NCBI RefSeq assembly: GCF_039631295.1
Contig: NZ_JBDIVE010000006.1
Span: 124,001 to 188,000, forward strand
Direction: 5' to 3'
DNA from: Viridibacterium sediminicola
GTDB taxonomy: Bacteria > Pseudomonadota > Gammaproteobacteria > Burkholderiales > Rhodocyclaceae
Length of the DNA: 64,000 nt
Below the pieces are notes generated by a model. The model was not told the DNA's origin. It ran no database searches and saw only the letters and a program-made list of their open reading frames with translations. Both the position numbers and the translations under genes were made by a program. This document shows, piece by piece, positions 39,918 through 49,723 of this stretch (position 1 is the first letter of the stretch; every line of letters starts with the position of its first letter).

Positions 39918-40113
39918 CCCCCCTCCCGGCCCTGTCGGGCCACCCTCCCCGTGGGGGAGGGGAAGGCAAACGTTGTTTTTGCTCATGAGGACTCGTGCAT
40001 GCGGCCCCCCTCTCACGTGGGGGGAAGGCAAACGGCGTCACGGCATGAAACACGGCGCGGCGCTAGCTGTTCCCTCCCCCTCGGGGGAGGGTGGCCGGAG
40101 GCCGGGAGAGGGG
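39918..40113. repeat. Cluster of three GGGGAGGG-type palindromes
   Basis: Three related elements at about 39918-39966, 40005-40030 and 40071-40113. Each has C-rich and G-rich arms; two share the flank GGGGAAGGCAAACG (39960 and 40021). Together they fill most of the 422-bp gap between the flippase-like gene and recQ. Copy 1 of the family is at 32305. Otherwise this gap holds nothing recognisable. Confidence 0.7.
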
Positions 40114-40201
40114 CGGCACATCGCTTTGCGACGCGGGCGCATCGCGCACACGCAACGAATCTGCTCAGCCTTCAGCGCAATTACTGGCAAAATGCGCGGT
40201 G

Positions 40202-42022
<1,821 letters not shown>

Positions 42023-42034
42023 CTGACACAGCGG

Positions 42035-42065
42035 GCCACAAGAGCGATTGACGCGCTCTTGTGGC
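42035..42065. terminator. Terminator between recQ and the CoA-ligase gene
   Basis: GCCACAAGAGCG pairs perfectly with CGCTCTTGTGGC around ATTGACG, with an outer AGCGGG/CCCGCT pair. It lies between two convergent stops; the T run after it is short. Confidence 0.75.
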
Positions 42066-42082
42066 TTTGCGCTGAGCCCGCT

Positions 42083-44194
42083 TCAGTCCATGTAGATCAG
42101 CGCATCGAGCGCGATGGCGCCCTGGTCCTTGGCATAGACCACTACCGGATTGACATCGATTTCGCGGATGCGTGAATCGCTGCGTACCAGCTGCGCAATC
42201 TTCGCGACGATCTCTGCCGTGGCCTGCAGATCGGCGGGTGCCTCACCGCGGAAACCGCACAGCAGCGGCGCGCATTTGAGCTGCAGCAGTTCCTCCAGGA
42301 TGCGCGCTACCGGCAGATCGGCCGGCAGGATGCGTACATCATGCAGCAGCTCGGCCATCACGCCGCCCATGCCAAGCAGGACCACCGGGCCCCAGTCCGG
42401 ATCGTTCCGTGCGCCGACGATCAGCTCGGTGCCGCGGGCGCCCATCGCTTCGAGCAAGACGCCATCGAGCACAAGGCCCGGACGAGCATTGGCGATGTTG
42501 TCGTGCAGACGCTGCCAGCCGCGCGCGAGCTGCGCCGGATCGGCCAGATTGAGGATCACGCCGCCCGCGTCGCTCTTGTGCGAGAGGTCGGCAGACTGCG
42601 CCTTGAGCACCACCGGAAAACCGATCGCCAGCGCCGCAGCCTGGGCTTCGTCCAGACTGCGCACGAAGCGCCCTCTGGGCAGCTTGATGCCCAGCTCGGC
42701 CAGGACAGCCTTGGCGCGGTATTCAGCGATCACGCCGCTGGCCTCCTGCAGCGCTTTCGGCCGCAAGCCCTGGCTGGCGGCACTGAATGTCGGCTCGCTG
42801 CGCTGCGACAGCTTGGCGAGTGCGCGGAAGGCGCGTTCAGCCGTCGGGAAGCAGGGGACGCCCAGGGCGCGCAGTTCGTCGAGATAGGCTTGCGGCATCG
42901 CCGCACCTTCATCGAGCCCGGCAAAGATCACCGGCTTTTGCGGCTGCAACTGGCGAATGGCGGCGATGACCGAGGGGAGCTTGAGATCGCAAGTGGCCTG
43001 ATCGGTGAGGATGATGCCCAGCATCACGCTGCCGAAGGCTTCGTCAGCGAGCAGGGCGGCCAGACTGTGGCGGTAGAGCTCGGGATCGACCAGGGCCTGG
43101 GCGGTCAGGTCCATCGGATTGCTGACCGGAATGAAGGCCGGCAGCGCAGCGCGCAGGGCCTGATGGGTGTGCTCGGCGCAGGCCGGTAGTGGCAGACCAA
43201 TCGCTTCGCAGAGATCCAGGGTCAAGGCCTTGAACGCACCCGACTCGGTCAGCACGCCGCAGCCGCCACGCGGCAGACTCGCGCAACGGCTGGCAATGTC
43301 GGTGACATCGATCAGCTCTTCGAGCGAATCGACCAGGCTCACGCCAGCGTGGCTCACCAGGGCGCGCATCACCGCATAATCACCGGCCATGGCGCCGGTG
43401 TGGGTAGCTGCCGATTCGCGCGCTGCGCTGCTGCGGCCGGGGTGCAGCAGCACGATGGACTTGCCCAGCTGATGCGCGCGCTGCGCCAGTTGCAGGAAGC
43501 GCTTGGGCTGCCTGAACTGCTCGACGATCATGCTGACCACCCGCACTTCGGGGTCTTCGAGCACAAAGCCAAGATAGTCTTCTACGCCGCTGGCGGCCTC
43601 GTTGCCGGTCGAGACGGAATAGGACATGCGCAGCGCATGCGCGGCGAGGCTGACACCGAGCACCGCCGCCATCGCACCGCTTTGCGAGATCACCGCGACG
43701 GTCGGGCCGCTGGCGGCTTGCTGCACGTCGGTCATCACGAAACTCAGCGGAACCTTGTCGAGGTAGTTGATGAAGCCCAGGCAGTTGGGGCCTTCAACGA
43801 CCATGCCGTGTGCGCGGGCAATGCGAGCGATTTCTGCCTGCTCGGCGCGGCCGGCCTCACCGCCTTCGGCAAAGCCGGCGGAGAAGATCACCACGCCGCC
43901 GACGCCACGTTGCGCGCAGGCACGCACGGCGTCGAGCACCGCCGCTTGCGGAATGGCGAGCACGGCGCAATCGACGTCTTGCGGAAGCTGTTCGATGCTG
44001 GCCAGGCAGGGCAGGCCATTGATCTCCGAACGCTTGGGATTGATCAGGTGAATGTCTCCGGCATAGCCGGCGCGTAACAGGTTTTGCAGCACGCTGTTAC
44101 CCAGCGCACCCGCCGTCGGTGAAGCACCAACGATGGCGACCGAGCGAGGACGCAGCAGGCGCGCAATGGCTGGATTCGGATTGGAAAGACTCAT
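42083..44194 (-). CDS. ADP-forming acyl-CoA synthetase (feruloyl-CoA synthetase, FerA-type)
   Basis: A 703-residue single-chain ligase with the domains of succinyl-CoA synthetase: CoA-binding RSVAIVGASPTAGALGNS, the ligase block with THTGAMAGDYAVMRALV, and a C-terminal ATP-grasp domain (GFPVVLKAQSADLSHKSDAGGV, PVVLLGMGG). Next to the hydratase/lyase, it most likely activates ferulate, coumarate or caffeate to the CoA thioester, as FerA does in Sphingobium SYK-6, rather than the AMP-forming Fcs of pseudomonads. The start is ATG 44194, with AAGGA ahead. It is the last gene of the nine-gene run. Confidence 0.85.
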   Translation of the reverse strand: MSLSNPNPAIARLLRPRSVAIVGASPTAGALGNSVLQNLLRAGYAGDIHLINPKRSEINGLPCLASIEQLPQDVDCAVLAIPQAAVLDAVRACAQRGVGGVVIFSAGFAEGGEAGRAEQAEIARIARAHGMVVEGPNCLGFINYLDKVPLSFVMTDVQQAASGPTVAVISQSGAMAAVLGVSLAAHALRMSYSVSTGNEAASGVEDYLGFVLEDPEVRVVSMIVEQFRQPKRFLQLAQRAHQLGKSIVLLHPGRSSAARESAATHTGAMAGDYAVMRALVSHAGVSLVDSLEELIDVTDIASRCASLPRGGCGVLTESGAFKALTLDLCEAIGLPLPACAEHTHQALRAALPAFIPVSNPMDLTAQALVDPELYRHSLAALLADEAFGSVMLGIILTDQATCDLKLPSVIAAIRQLQPQKPVIFAGLDEGAAMPQAYLDELRALGVPCFPTAERAFRALAKLSQRSEPTFSAASQGLRPKALQEASGVIAEYRAKAVLAELGIKLPRGRFVRSLDEAQAAALAIGFPVVLKAQSADLSHKSDAGGVILNLADPAQLARGWQRLHDNIANARPGLVLDGVLLEAMGARGTELIVGARNDPDWGPVVLLGMGGVMAELLHDVRILPADLPVARILEELLQLKCAPLLCGFRGEAPADLQATAEIVAKIAQLVRSDSRIREIDVNPVVVYAKDQGAIALDALIYMD

Positions 44195-44216
44195 GGGATT
44201 CCTTTCGATACGTATG

Positions 44217-44255
44217 GCTGCCGAGCGAGCTGCCTTGGGCACTTCGCTCGGCAGC
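44217..44255 (-). other. Intercistronic stem-loop between hydratase/lyase and CoA ligase
   Basis: GCTGCCGAGCGA and TCGCTCGGCAGC form a perfect 12-bp stem with a 15-nt loop. No T run follows on the minus strand, so partial read-through or mRNA stabilisation is more likely than full termination. Confidence 0.6.
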
Positions 44256-44272
44256 GCTTCGCTGCAGGCTGC

Positions 44273-45103
44273 TCAGCGCTTGTAGGTCTGCAGACCCGGC
44301 TTGATGGTCTTGTCGTCGAGGAATTGCTTGAGGCCCTTGGAACGGCCTTTTTCCGGATCGCGGCCATTTGACTGATCGACCTTGGCGTACAGGTAGTCTT
44401 CGTTCTGCTCCCAGGTCAGCTCGCGGCAGCGCTTGAAGCCATGTTTGGCGTAGCGCAGTACGGCCGGATTCTTTTGCAGCAGCTTGAGCGCCAGCTCACG
44501 CGTAGCGTCGCGCAATTCGGCCAGCGGTACGCTCTTGTTGACCAGGCCCATCTCGGCCGCTTGCTTGCCGTTCCAGGTGTCGCCGGTCATCACGTAATAG
44601 AGCGCCTGGCGATGGCCCATGGTGTCGGCGACAGCCTTGCTGACCAGATTGCCGGGCGGGATGCCCCAGTTGATTTCCGAGAGTCCGAAGATCGCTTCAT
44701 CGGCGGCGATGGCCAGGTCGCAGGCGACCAGCGGTGAGAAAGCGCCACCGAAACACCAGCCGTTGACCATGGCGATGGTGGCCTTGTTGTAGAAGCGCAG
44801 CAGGCGCCACTGCCATTGCGAGCAGTCGCGGCGCATGCGTTCCTGGTAGATATCGGAACGGCCGTCGGTCTCGCGGAAATATTCCTTGAGGTCCATCCCG
44901 GCGGACCAGGATTCGCCCGCACCGGTAAGCACCAGCACCTCGACCGAGTCATCAAGTTCGAGTGTTTCGAGCACGTCGATCATTTCGCGATTGAGCGTGG
45001 GGTTCATCGCGTTGCGTTTTTCGGGACGGTTGAGCGTCACCCAGGCGATGCCTTCATCGAGTTCGACTTTGACGGCTTGCCAACGGTTTTCGTAGTTCGA
45101 CAT
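44273..45103 (-). CDS. ech: Hydroxycinnamoyl-CoA hydratase/lyase (feruloyl-CoA hydratase/vanillin synthase)
   Basis: Hydrates feruloyl-CoA and then splits it to vanillin and acetyl-CoA (also p-coumaroyl- and caffeoyl-CoA). The 276-residue crotonase matches Pseudomonas HCHL over its length: RPEKRNAMNPTLNREMIDVL, SAGMDLKEYFRETD, SQWQWRLLRFY, WCFGGAFSPLVACDLAI and LSEINWGIPPGNLVSKA (catalytic Glu), ending LDDKTIKPGLQTYKR. It starts 3 bp after the esterase stop. Known homologues are also called ferB or couB. This is the surest pathway marker of the operon. Confidence 0.95.
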   Translation of the reverse strand: MSNYENRWQAVKVELDEGIAWVTLNRPEKRNAMNPTLNREMIDVLETLELDDSVEVLVLTGAGESWSAGMDLKEYFRETDGRSDIYQERMRRDCSQWQWRLLRFYNKATIAMVNGWCFGGAFSPLVACDLAIAADEAIFGLSEINWGIPPGNLVSKAVADTMGHRQALYYVMTGDTWNGKQAAEMGLVNKSVPLAELRDATRELALKLLQKNPAVLRYAKHGFKRCRELTWEQNEDYLYAKVDQSNGRDPEKGRSKGLKQFLDDKTIKPGLQTYKR

Positions 45104-45106
45104 GTT

Positions 45107-46066
45107 TCAGGTCCTTGTGGGGTTGAAGTGTTGAGGAGTTGCCTGCGCGGCGAGCGCAGCGCGTAAAGCCAGTGCCAGATCAGTCAATGCGGCATTGGCG
45201 GTGGGAGATTTGCCGGCCATGTTCAGATAGCCGTGAATCAGGCCGGGATAGTCGACGAGGCTGACCTTGACCTTCGCCGCGAACATCGCCTGGGCATAGG
45301 CAACGCCTTCGTCATGCAAGGGGTCGTAGCCGGCGACCTGCACCAGCGCAGGCGGGAGTCCGCTTAGATCGCTCGCCAGCAAGGGCGCGCCGCGGAAGTC
45401 TGATGTCGCATCAGCGCTGCCGAAATAGTGCTGATGGAAGCTCTGCATGGTGGCTGCGCTGAGCACGATGCCATTGAACTTGTCGTGCGAAGGGAACATC
45501 CCCGGGCGCGCTGCGGTGACCGGGTAGCAGAGCGCTTGAAGCGCAATCGCCGGACCTTTGCGCTCACGGGCGAGCAGGCTCACCACGGCGGCCAGATTGC
45601 CGCCTGCGCTGTCACCGGCAACGGCAATCGGCAGCGGTCGTGCGAATTCGCTCACGCAGTGGGCGGCCAGCCATTCGAGGGCGGCATAGCTGTCGTCGAC
45701 TGCGGCCGGGAAAGGCGATTCGGGCGCCAGGCGATAGCTGGCGATCACGACATGGCAGCCGCTGCGCGCGCAGAGATGGCTGCAGAGTGTGTGATAACAG
45801 TCCAGATCACCGAGCACGAAACCGCCGCCGTGGAAGTAGAGGATGACGCCGGGCGCATCGGCCGCTGCGCGGTAGATGCGCAAGCCAAGGCGAGATGCCG
45901 GGCCGTCGAACTGGCGTGTTTCGTAGGGCAGGTCAAGCGCCGGCAGCTCGTCTGCGGTGAGCACGCGATACAGTCCACGCGCCGCTTCGGGAGGCAGCTC
46001 GCAAAGGTCCGGCATGCCGCTGGCACGCGCGTGTTCAAGGGCTGAAGCCAATTGTGAGTCGATCAT
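45107..46066 (-). CDS. HSL-family esterase/lipase
   Basis: A 319-residue alpha/beta-hydrolase of the hormone-sensitive-lipase group, with oxyanion motif HGGG at 79-82, nucleophile Ser153 in GDSAGG, an acid in GYDPLHDEG and the His in GLIHGYLNM. Such enzymes hydrolyse short-chain or aryl esters. In this operon it could release hydroxycinnamates from an ester, but no feruloyl-esterase-specific feature proves it. No signal peptide. ATG 46066 has AAGGA upstream; the in-frame codon at 46117 would overlap the transporter gene. Confidence 0.85.
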   Translation of the reverse strand: MIDSQLASALEHARASGMPDLCELPPEAARGLYRVLTADELPALDLPYETRQFDGPASRLGLRIYRAAADAPGVILYFHGGGFVLGDLDCYHTLCSHLCARSGCHVVIASYRLAPESPFPAAVDDSYAALEWLAAHCVSEFARPLPIAVAGDSAGGNLAAVVSLLARERKGPAIALQALCYPVTAARPGMFPSHDKFNGIVLSAATMQSFHQHYFGSADATSDFRGAPLLASDLSGLPPALVQVAGYDPLHDEGVAYAQAMFAAKVKVSLVDYPGLIHGYLNMAGKSPTANAALTDLALALRAALAAQATPQHFNPTRT

Positions 46067-46113
46067 GGGCTGATCCTTGTCTGAGAATAAGTGGATGCTC
46101 GATGTCATCTGCA

Positions 46114-48552
46114 TCAAGACGCTTCAAGCGAGGTTTTGTCGCTGCTGAGCACTGCGGGAGATGTTTGTGCCGCCGTGTTAGGGCGCAACAGGAAGTGCGC
46201 CAAGGCCGGCAGCAGGACGAGGGCGCCGAGCATGTTCCAGAGGAACATGAAGGCCAGCAGGATGCCCATGTCCGCCTGGAACTTGATCGGCGAGAAGGCC
46301 CAGGTCGCCACCCCGACGGCCAGCGTGAAACCGGTCAGCATGACCACCTTGCCGGTGAACAGCAGGGCTTGGTAATAGGCCTCTGAGAGCGAGGCGCCGG
46401 CACGCATGCGACTGAGCATGATGGACAGCACATAGAGCGCGTAATCGACGCCGATGCCGACGCCCAGGGCGATGACCGGCAGGGTGGCGACCTTGACGCC
46501 CATGCCGAAGGCAACCATCAGCGCTTCGCAAAGGATCGAGGTGAGCACCAGGGGCAGCACTGCGCAGACCACGGCGCGCCAGGAGCGGAAGGTGATCCAG
46601 CAGAGCAGGACCACCGCGCCGTAGACCCATAACATCATGTCATGGGTGGCCTGCTTGACGACGATGTTGGTGGCCGCCTCGATGCCTGCACTGCCGGCGG
46701 CGAGCAGGAAGCGCGCCTCACCCGGCGGCTGGGCGGCGATGATCTCTTCGACCTTGCTCACCACACGATTGAGTGTTTCGGCCTTGTGGTCCTGCAGGTA
46801 GACGTAGAGCGAGAGCAGGCTGCAGGTCTGGTTGAAGAGCTCGCGCGGCGCACGTGTTTGCACACCACCCAATACATCGTTATTGGGCACCAGCTCGAAC
46901 CACTTGAGATTGCCCTCGTTGTAGCCGACGGTGGCGATGCGTGAGAGCTTGGCCATCGAGTTGGTGGCTTCGACCCCCGGCAGCTGCTCCAGCTGCCAGG
47001 CCATGTTGTCGACCAGGGACAAAGTCTCGTAGCGCGTGCAGCGGTCTTCCGGGGTCTTGACCATGACCACCAGGATGTCCGAGCTGGCCGCGTAGTTGGC
47101 GACCATGAAGGCGTTGTCACGGTTGTAGCGCGAGTCGGCACGCAGCTCGGGCGCGCCCGGGTCAAGATCGCCAATCTGCAGCTTGAGACTCAGGGCATAG
47201 CCTGCGGCGGCCAGTACAAAGCCACCCAGCAGGGCGAAGCTCGCCCAGCGACGTGCGGTAAAGCGGTCCAGCAAGGCCCACAGCCAGTGCTTGGCCTGCC
47301 CGCTCTGGTCCAGTTGTTCGGCGCGCAGACTGCGTTCGGCTGCCTTGGGGCTGACGCCCACATAGGAGAGCAGGATAGGCAGCAGGATCAGGTTGGTGAA
47401 AATCAGTACCGCCACGCCAATCGACGCGATCAGCGCAAGATCCTGGATGGCACGGATCTGGATGATCATCAGCACGCCGAAGCCCACCGCATCACACAGC
47501 AGTGCGGTGACGCCGGCCAGGAACAGCCGGCGGAAGGTATAGCGTGCAGCGATGACGCGATGCGTGCCGCGACCGATGTCCTGCATGATGCCGTTCATCT
47601 TCTGCGCGCCATGGCTCATGCCGATGGCAAATACCAGGAAGGGCACCAGAATCGAATAGGGGTCCAGTTCGAAACCGAGCAGGCGGATCAGACCGAACTG
47701 CCACACCACGGCCACCAGCGAACAGGCAACGACCAGCATGGTCGAGCGGCCGCAGCGCGTGTACCAGTAGAGCATTGCGCTGGCAATCAGGATCGCTGCG
47801 GCGAAGAAGCCCAGCATCTGGCTCAGGCCATCCATCAGATCGCCGATCACCTTGGCAAAGCCGGTGATGTGCACCTTGATCGGACCTTGTTGGTATTTGG
47901 CGCGAATGCTCTCCAGCTGGGCCGAAAAGGCCTTGTAGTCGAGCGCTGCGCCGGTTTGCGGATTGCGATCAAGCAGGGGTACAAAGATGACGCTTGATTT
48001 GAGGTTGCTGGCCACCAGCTGGCCAATCTCGCCGGAGCGTTCGACGTTCAAGCGGACCATGTCCAGGCTGCGTGCCGAGCCGTCGTAATCGTCGGGGATC
48101 ACGGTGCCGCCTTCCAGCCCTTCTTCGGTGACGGCCGCCCAGCGCGTGGCGGTGGTCCACAGCGACTTCATGAAAGGACGGTCGACGCCCGGCAGCAGAT
48201 AGATTTCGTCATTCATCTGTTGCAGGGTGTTCAGGTAGTCGCGATTGAAAATATCGCCTTCGCTGGTCTCGACGGCAATGCGCACCGAATTGCCCAGGCC
48301 AGCGAGTTCGCGGCGGTTCTCCAGATAATTCTGGATATACGGGTGTTGCGTCGGAATCAGTTTTTCGAAGCTGGCATTCAGACGCACGCCACTCGATTGC
48401 CAGGCCAGCAATACGGTGCCGATCAGGCACAGCAGAACAATCCAGATGCGGTGATTGAACAGCAGGCGCTCAGCGAGATTGCCTGACTGCGCGTCGAAGT
48501 CTTCCAGCCGCTGGATCACTGGCTGGATATCGTTGGGGTTTGGGGTATGCAC
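46114..48552 (-). CDS. RND/MMPL-superfamily membrane transporter
   Basis: An 812-residue protein with two repeats of one helix plus a large periplasmic domain plus five helices. Hallmarks: LNASFEKLIPTQHPYIQNYLEN at the start of periplasmic loop 1, LVPFLVFAIGMSHGAQKMNGI and LPVIALGVGIGVDYALYVLSIML, the latter like the D/Y-containing proton helix of MMPL and SSD transporters. It belongs to the group that accompanies DUF1302, DUF1329 and YCF48-like genes; relatives handle hydrophobic substrates. The direction and substrate are unknown. It ends 47 bp before the esterase gene. Confidence 0.85.
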   Translation of the reverse strand: MHTPNPNDIQPVIQRLEDFDAQSGNLAERLLFNHRIWIVLLCLIGTVLLAWQSSGVRLNASFEKLIPTQHPYIQNYLENRRELAGLGNSVRIAVETSEGDIFNRDYLNTLQQMNDEIYLLPGVDRPFMKSLWTTATRWAAVTEEGLEGGTVIPDDYDGSARSLDMVRLNVERSGEIGQLVASNLKSSVIFVPLLDRNPQTGAALDYKAFSAQLESIRAKYQQGPIKVHITGFAKVIGDLMDGLSQMLGFFAAAILIASAMLYWYTRCGRSTMLVVACSLVAVVWQFGLIRLLGFELDPYSILVPFLVFAIGMSHGAQKMNGIMQDIGRGTHRVIAARYTFRRLFLAGVTALLCDAVGFGVLMIIQIRAIQDLALIASIGVAVLIFTNLILLPILLSYVGVSPKAAERSLRAEQLDQSGQAKHWLWALLDRFTARRWASFALLGGFVLAAAGYALSLKLQIGDLDPGAPELRADSRYNRDNAFMVANYAASSDILVVMVKTPEDRCTRYETLSLVDNMAWQLEQLPGVEATNSMAKLSRIATVGYNEGNLKWFELVPNNDVLGGVQTRAPRELFNQTCSLLSLYVYLQDHKAETLNRVVSKVEEIIAAQPPGEARFLLAAGSAGIEAATNIVVKQATHDMMLWVYGAVVLLCWITFRSWRAVVCAVLPLVLTSILCEALMVAFGMGVKVATLPVIALGVGIGVDYALYVLSIMLSRMRAGASLSEAYYQALLFTGKVVMLTGFTLAVGVATWAFSPIKFQADMGILLAFMFLWNMLGALVLLPALAHFLLRPNTAAQTSPAVLSSDKTSLEAS

Positions 48553-48570
48553 GCGTCTCTCCGTTTTGTT

Positions 48571-49650
48571 TTAGTTTGGTTTTGCGCCGAGGCTGAAGCC
48601 GCGCAGGCTGGCGGCGATGATCCGCCGCGAGCGGGTTTCGATAACGGCGGTCAGCGGGCTGCTTGAGCGCAGTTCAAGCGCGGTGAAGTGGCCGCTGGCG
48701 TCTTCGCGCAGCAGCTGACCGCTTTGAGTGGCCAGCAACAGACGCCCGTTGCTCAGCTCGGTGAGGTTCGAGATGGCGGCCGTGCTGCCGGTATTGATCT
48801 CCTGCCATTGCTCGCCGCCCGTGGGGAGCAGATAGGCTTTGCCGCGCAAGCCGTACAGCAGCAGGCCACGTGAGCTGGCGAGCGCACCGAACCAGCTGCC
48901 GGCGTAGGGAGAGGACTGCCGGACAAAGCGCTGCCCGCCATCGTTCGAGCGCAGGATCAGACCTTGTTCGCCCACGATGTAGAGCGCATCGGCGCTGGCC
49001 ACGATGGCGTGCAGATGCAGATTCTTGGGGTTGTCGACATGGCCGCCCCAGTCCTCCCAGGTTTTGCCGCCGTCACGGGTGCGGAAGATCAGGTTGTAGG
49101 CACCGATGACAAAGCCATTGCCGGACTTGTCGAGCCAGATGTCGAAAAACGGCTTGTCAGGTCCGTCCTGCAGCAGGAAGCCTGCCTGGCGCTGCGCCTT
49201 CTCGTCGCCACTGGCCTGTGCCTGGGTATAGGCCAGTTGTGCGGCCTGAATGCCATCGAGCTGCTTTTTCCAGCTTAGACCGCCATCTTCAGTGCTGAGT
49301 ACCACGCCCATGTGGCCGACGGCCCAGCCACGTTTGTCATCGATGAAACGCAGCGCGGTCAGACTGACACTGATGGGTGTGCTGGCCTGGGTCCAGCTTT
49401 GTCCATCGTCGTCGGAATAGAGCACGATACCGCGTTCACCGACGGCAACAATGCGCGAGCCGGCGCGCGTCAGGGCGAGCATCGCAGCGAAGGCTGCGCG
49501 TTTCGATTGCAAGGCAGGCGCGTTAAGTGCAGCGGGCGCCGCAGTCGTCTGTGTCGCTGTTTGTGTCGCTGTTTGTGCCATCGAAGCGTGCGCCGTAGCG
49601 GCGAGCGCCAGGCTGCCGGCTAGCATGCTGGCATGAATAATCGTTTTCAT
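48571..49650 (-). CDS. Secreted YCF48/BNR-repeat beta-propeller protein
   Basis: A 359-residue protein with a signal peptide (IIHASMLAGSLALAATAHAS), a short linker (ATQTATQTT), and BNR-like repeats of the photosystem assembly factor YCF48 type: DDDGQSWTQ, TEDGGLSWKKQL, RTRDGGKTWEDW and SNDGGQRFVRQ. These S/DDGG.SW turns form blades of a beta-propeller. Likely a periplasmic accessory to the RND protein encoded 18 bp downstream. ATG 49650 is followed by the signal peptide; an in-frame reading from 49707 would hide it. Confidence 0.87.
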   Translation of the reverse strand: MKTIIHASMLAGSLALAATAHASMAQTATQTATQTTAAPAALNAPALQSKRAAFAAMLALTRAGSRIVAVGERGIVLYSDDDGQSWTQASTPISVSLTALRFIDDKRGWAVGHMGVVLSTEDGGLSWKKQLDGIQAAQLAYTQAQASGDEKAQRQAGFLLQDGPDKPFFDIWLDKSGNGFVIGAYNLIFRTRDGGKTWEDWGGHVDNPKNLHLHAIVASADALYIVGEQGLILRSNDGGQRFVRQSSPYAGSWFGALASSRGLLLYGLRGKAYLLPTGGEQWQEINTGSTAAISNLTELSNGRLLLATQSGQLLREDASGHFTALELRSSSPLTAVIETRSRRIIAASLRGFSLGAKPN

Positions 49651-49663
49651 CTTGTGTCCTGTG

Positions 49664-49708
49664 CTTGACGGAAAGCCCGAAGAAAATCTCTTCGATATTT
49701 CCGTCAAG
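49664..49708 (-). other. Nested intercistronic stem-loop between DUF1329 and YCF48-like genes
   Basis: CTTGACGGAAA pairs with TTTCCGTCAAG, and inside it CGAAGA pairs with TCTTCG. No T run follows on the minus strand. It may mark an mRNA processing point. Confidence 0.6.
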
Positions 49709-49723
49709 ACTGCGTGGCAGGGT

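Noticed and set aside
39918..40113. Possible CRISPR array
   Set aside because: The three units differ in length and spacing and are internally palindromic; no constant repeat with regular spacers and no cas genes.
42083..44194. Reading the large ligase as protein acetyltransferase Pat/Acs-like
   Set aside because: The C terminus is an ATP-grasp domain without an added GNAT domain, and its neighbour is HCHL, so a hydroxycinnamate CoA ligase fits better.
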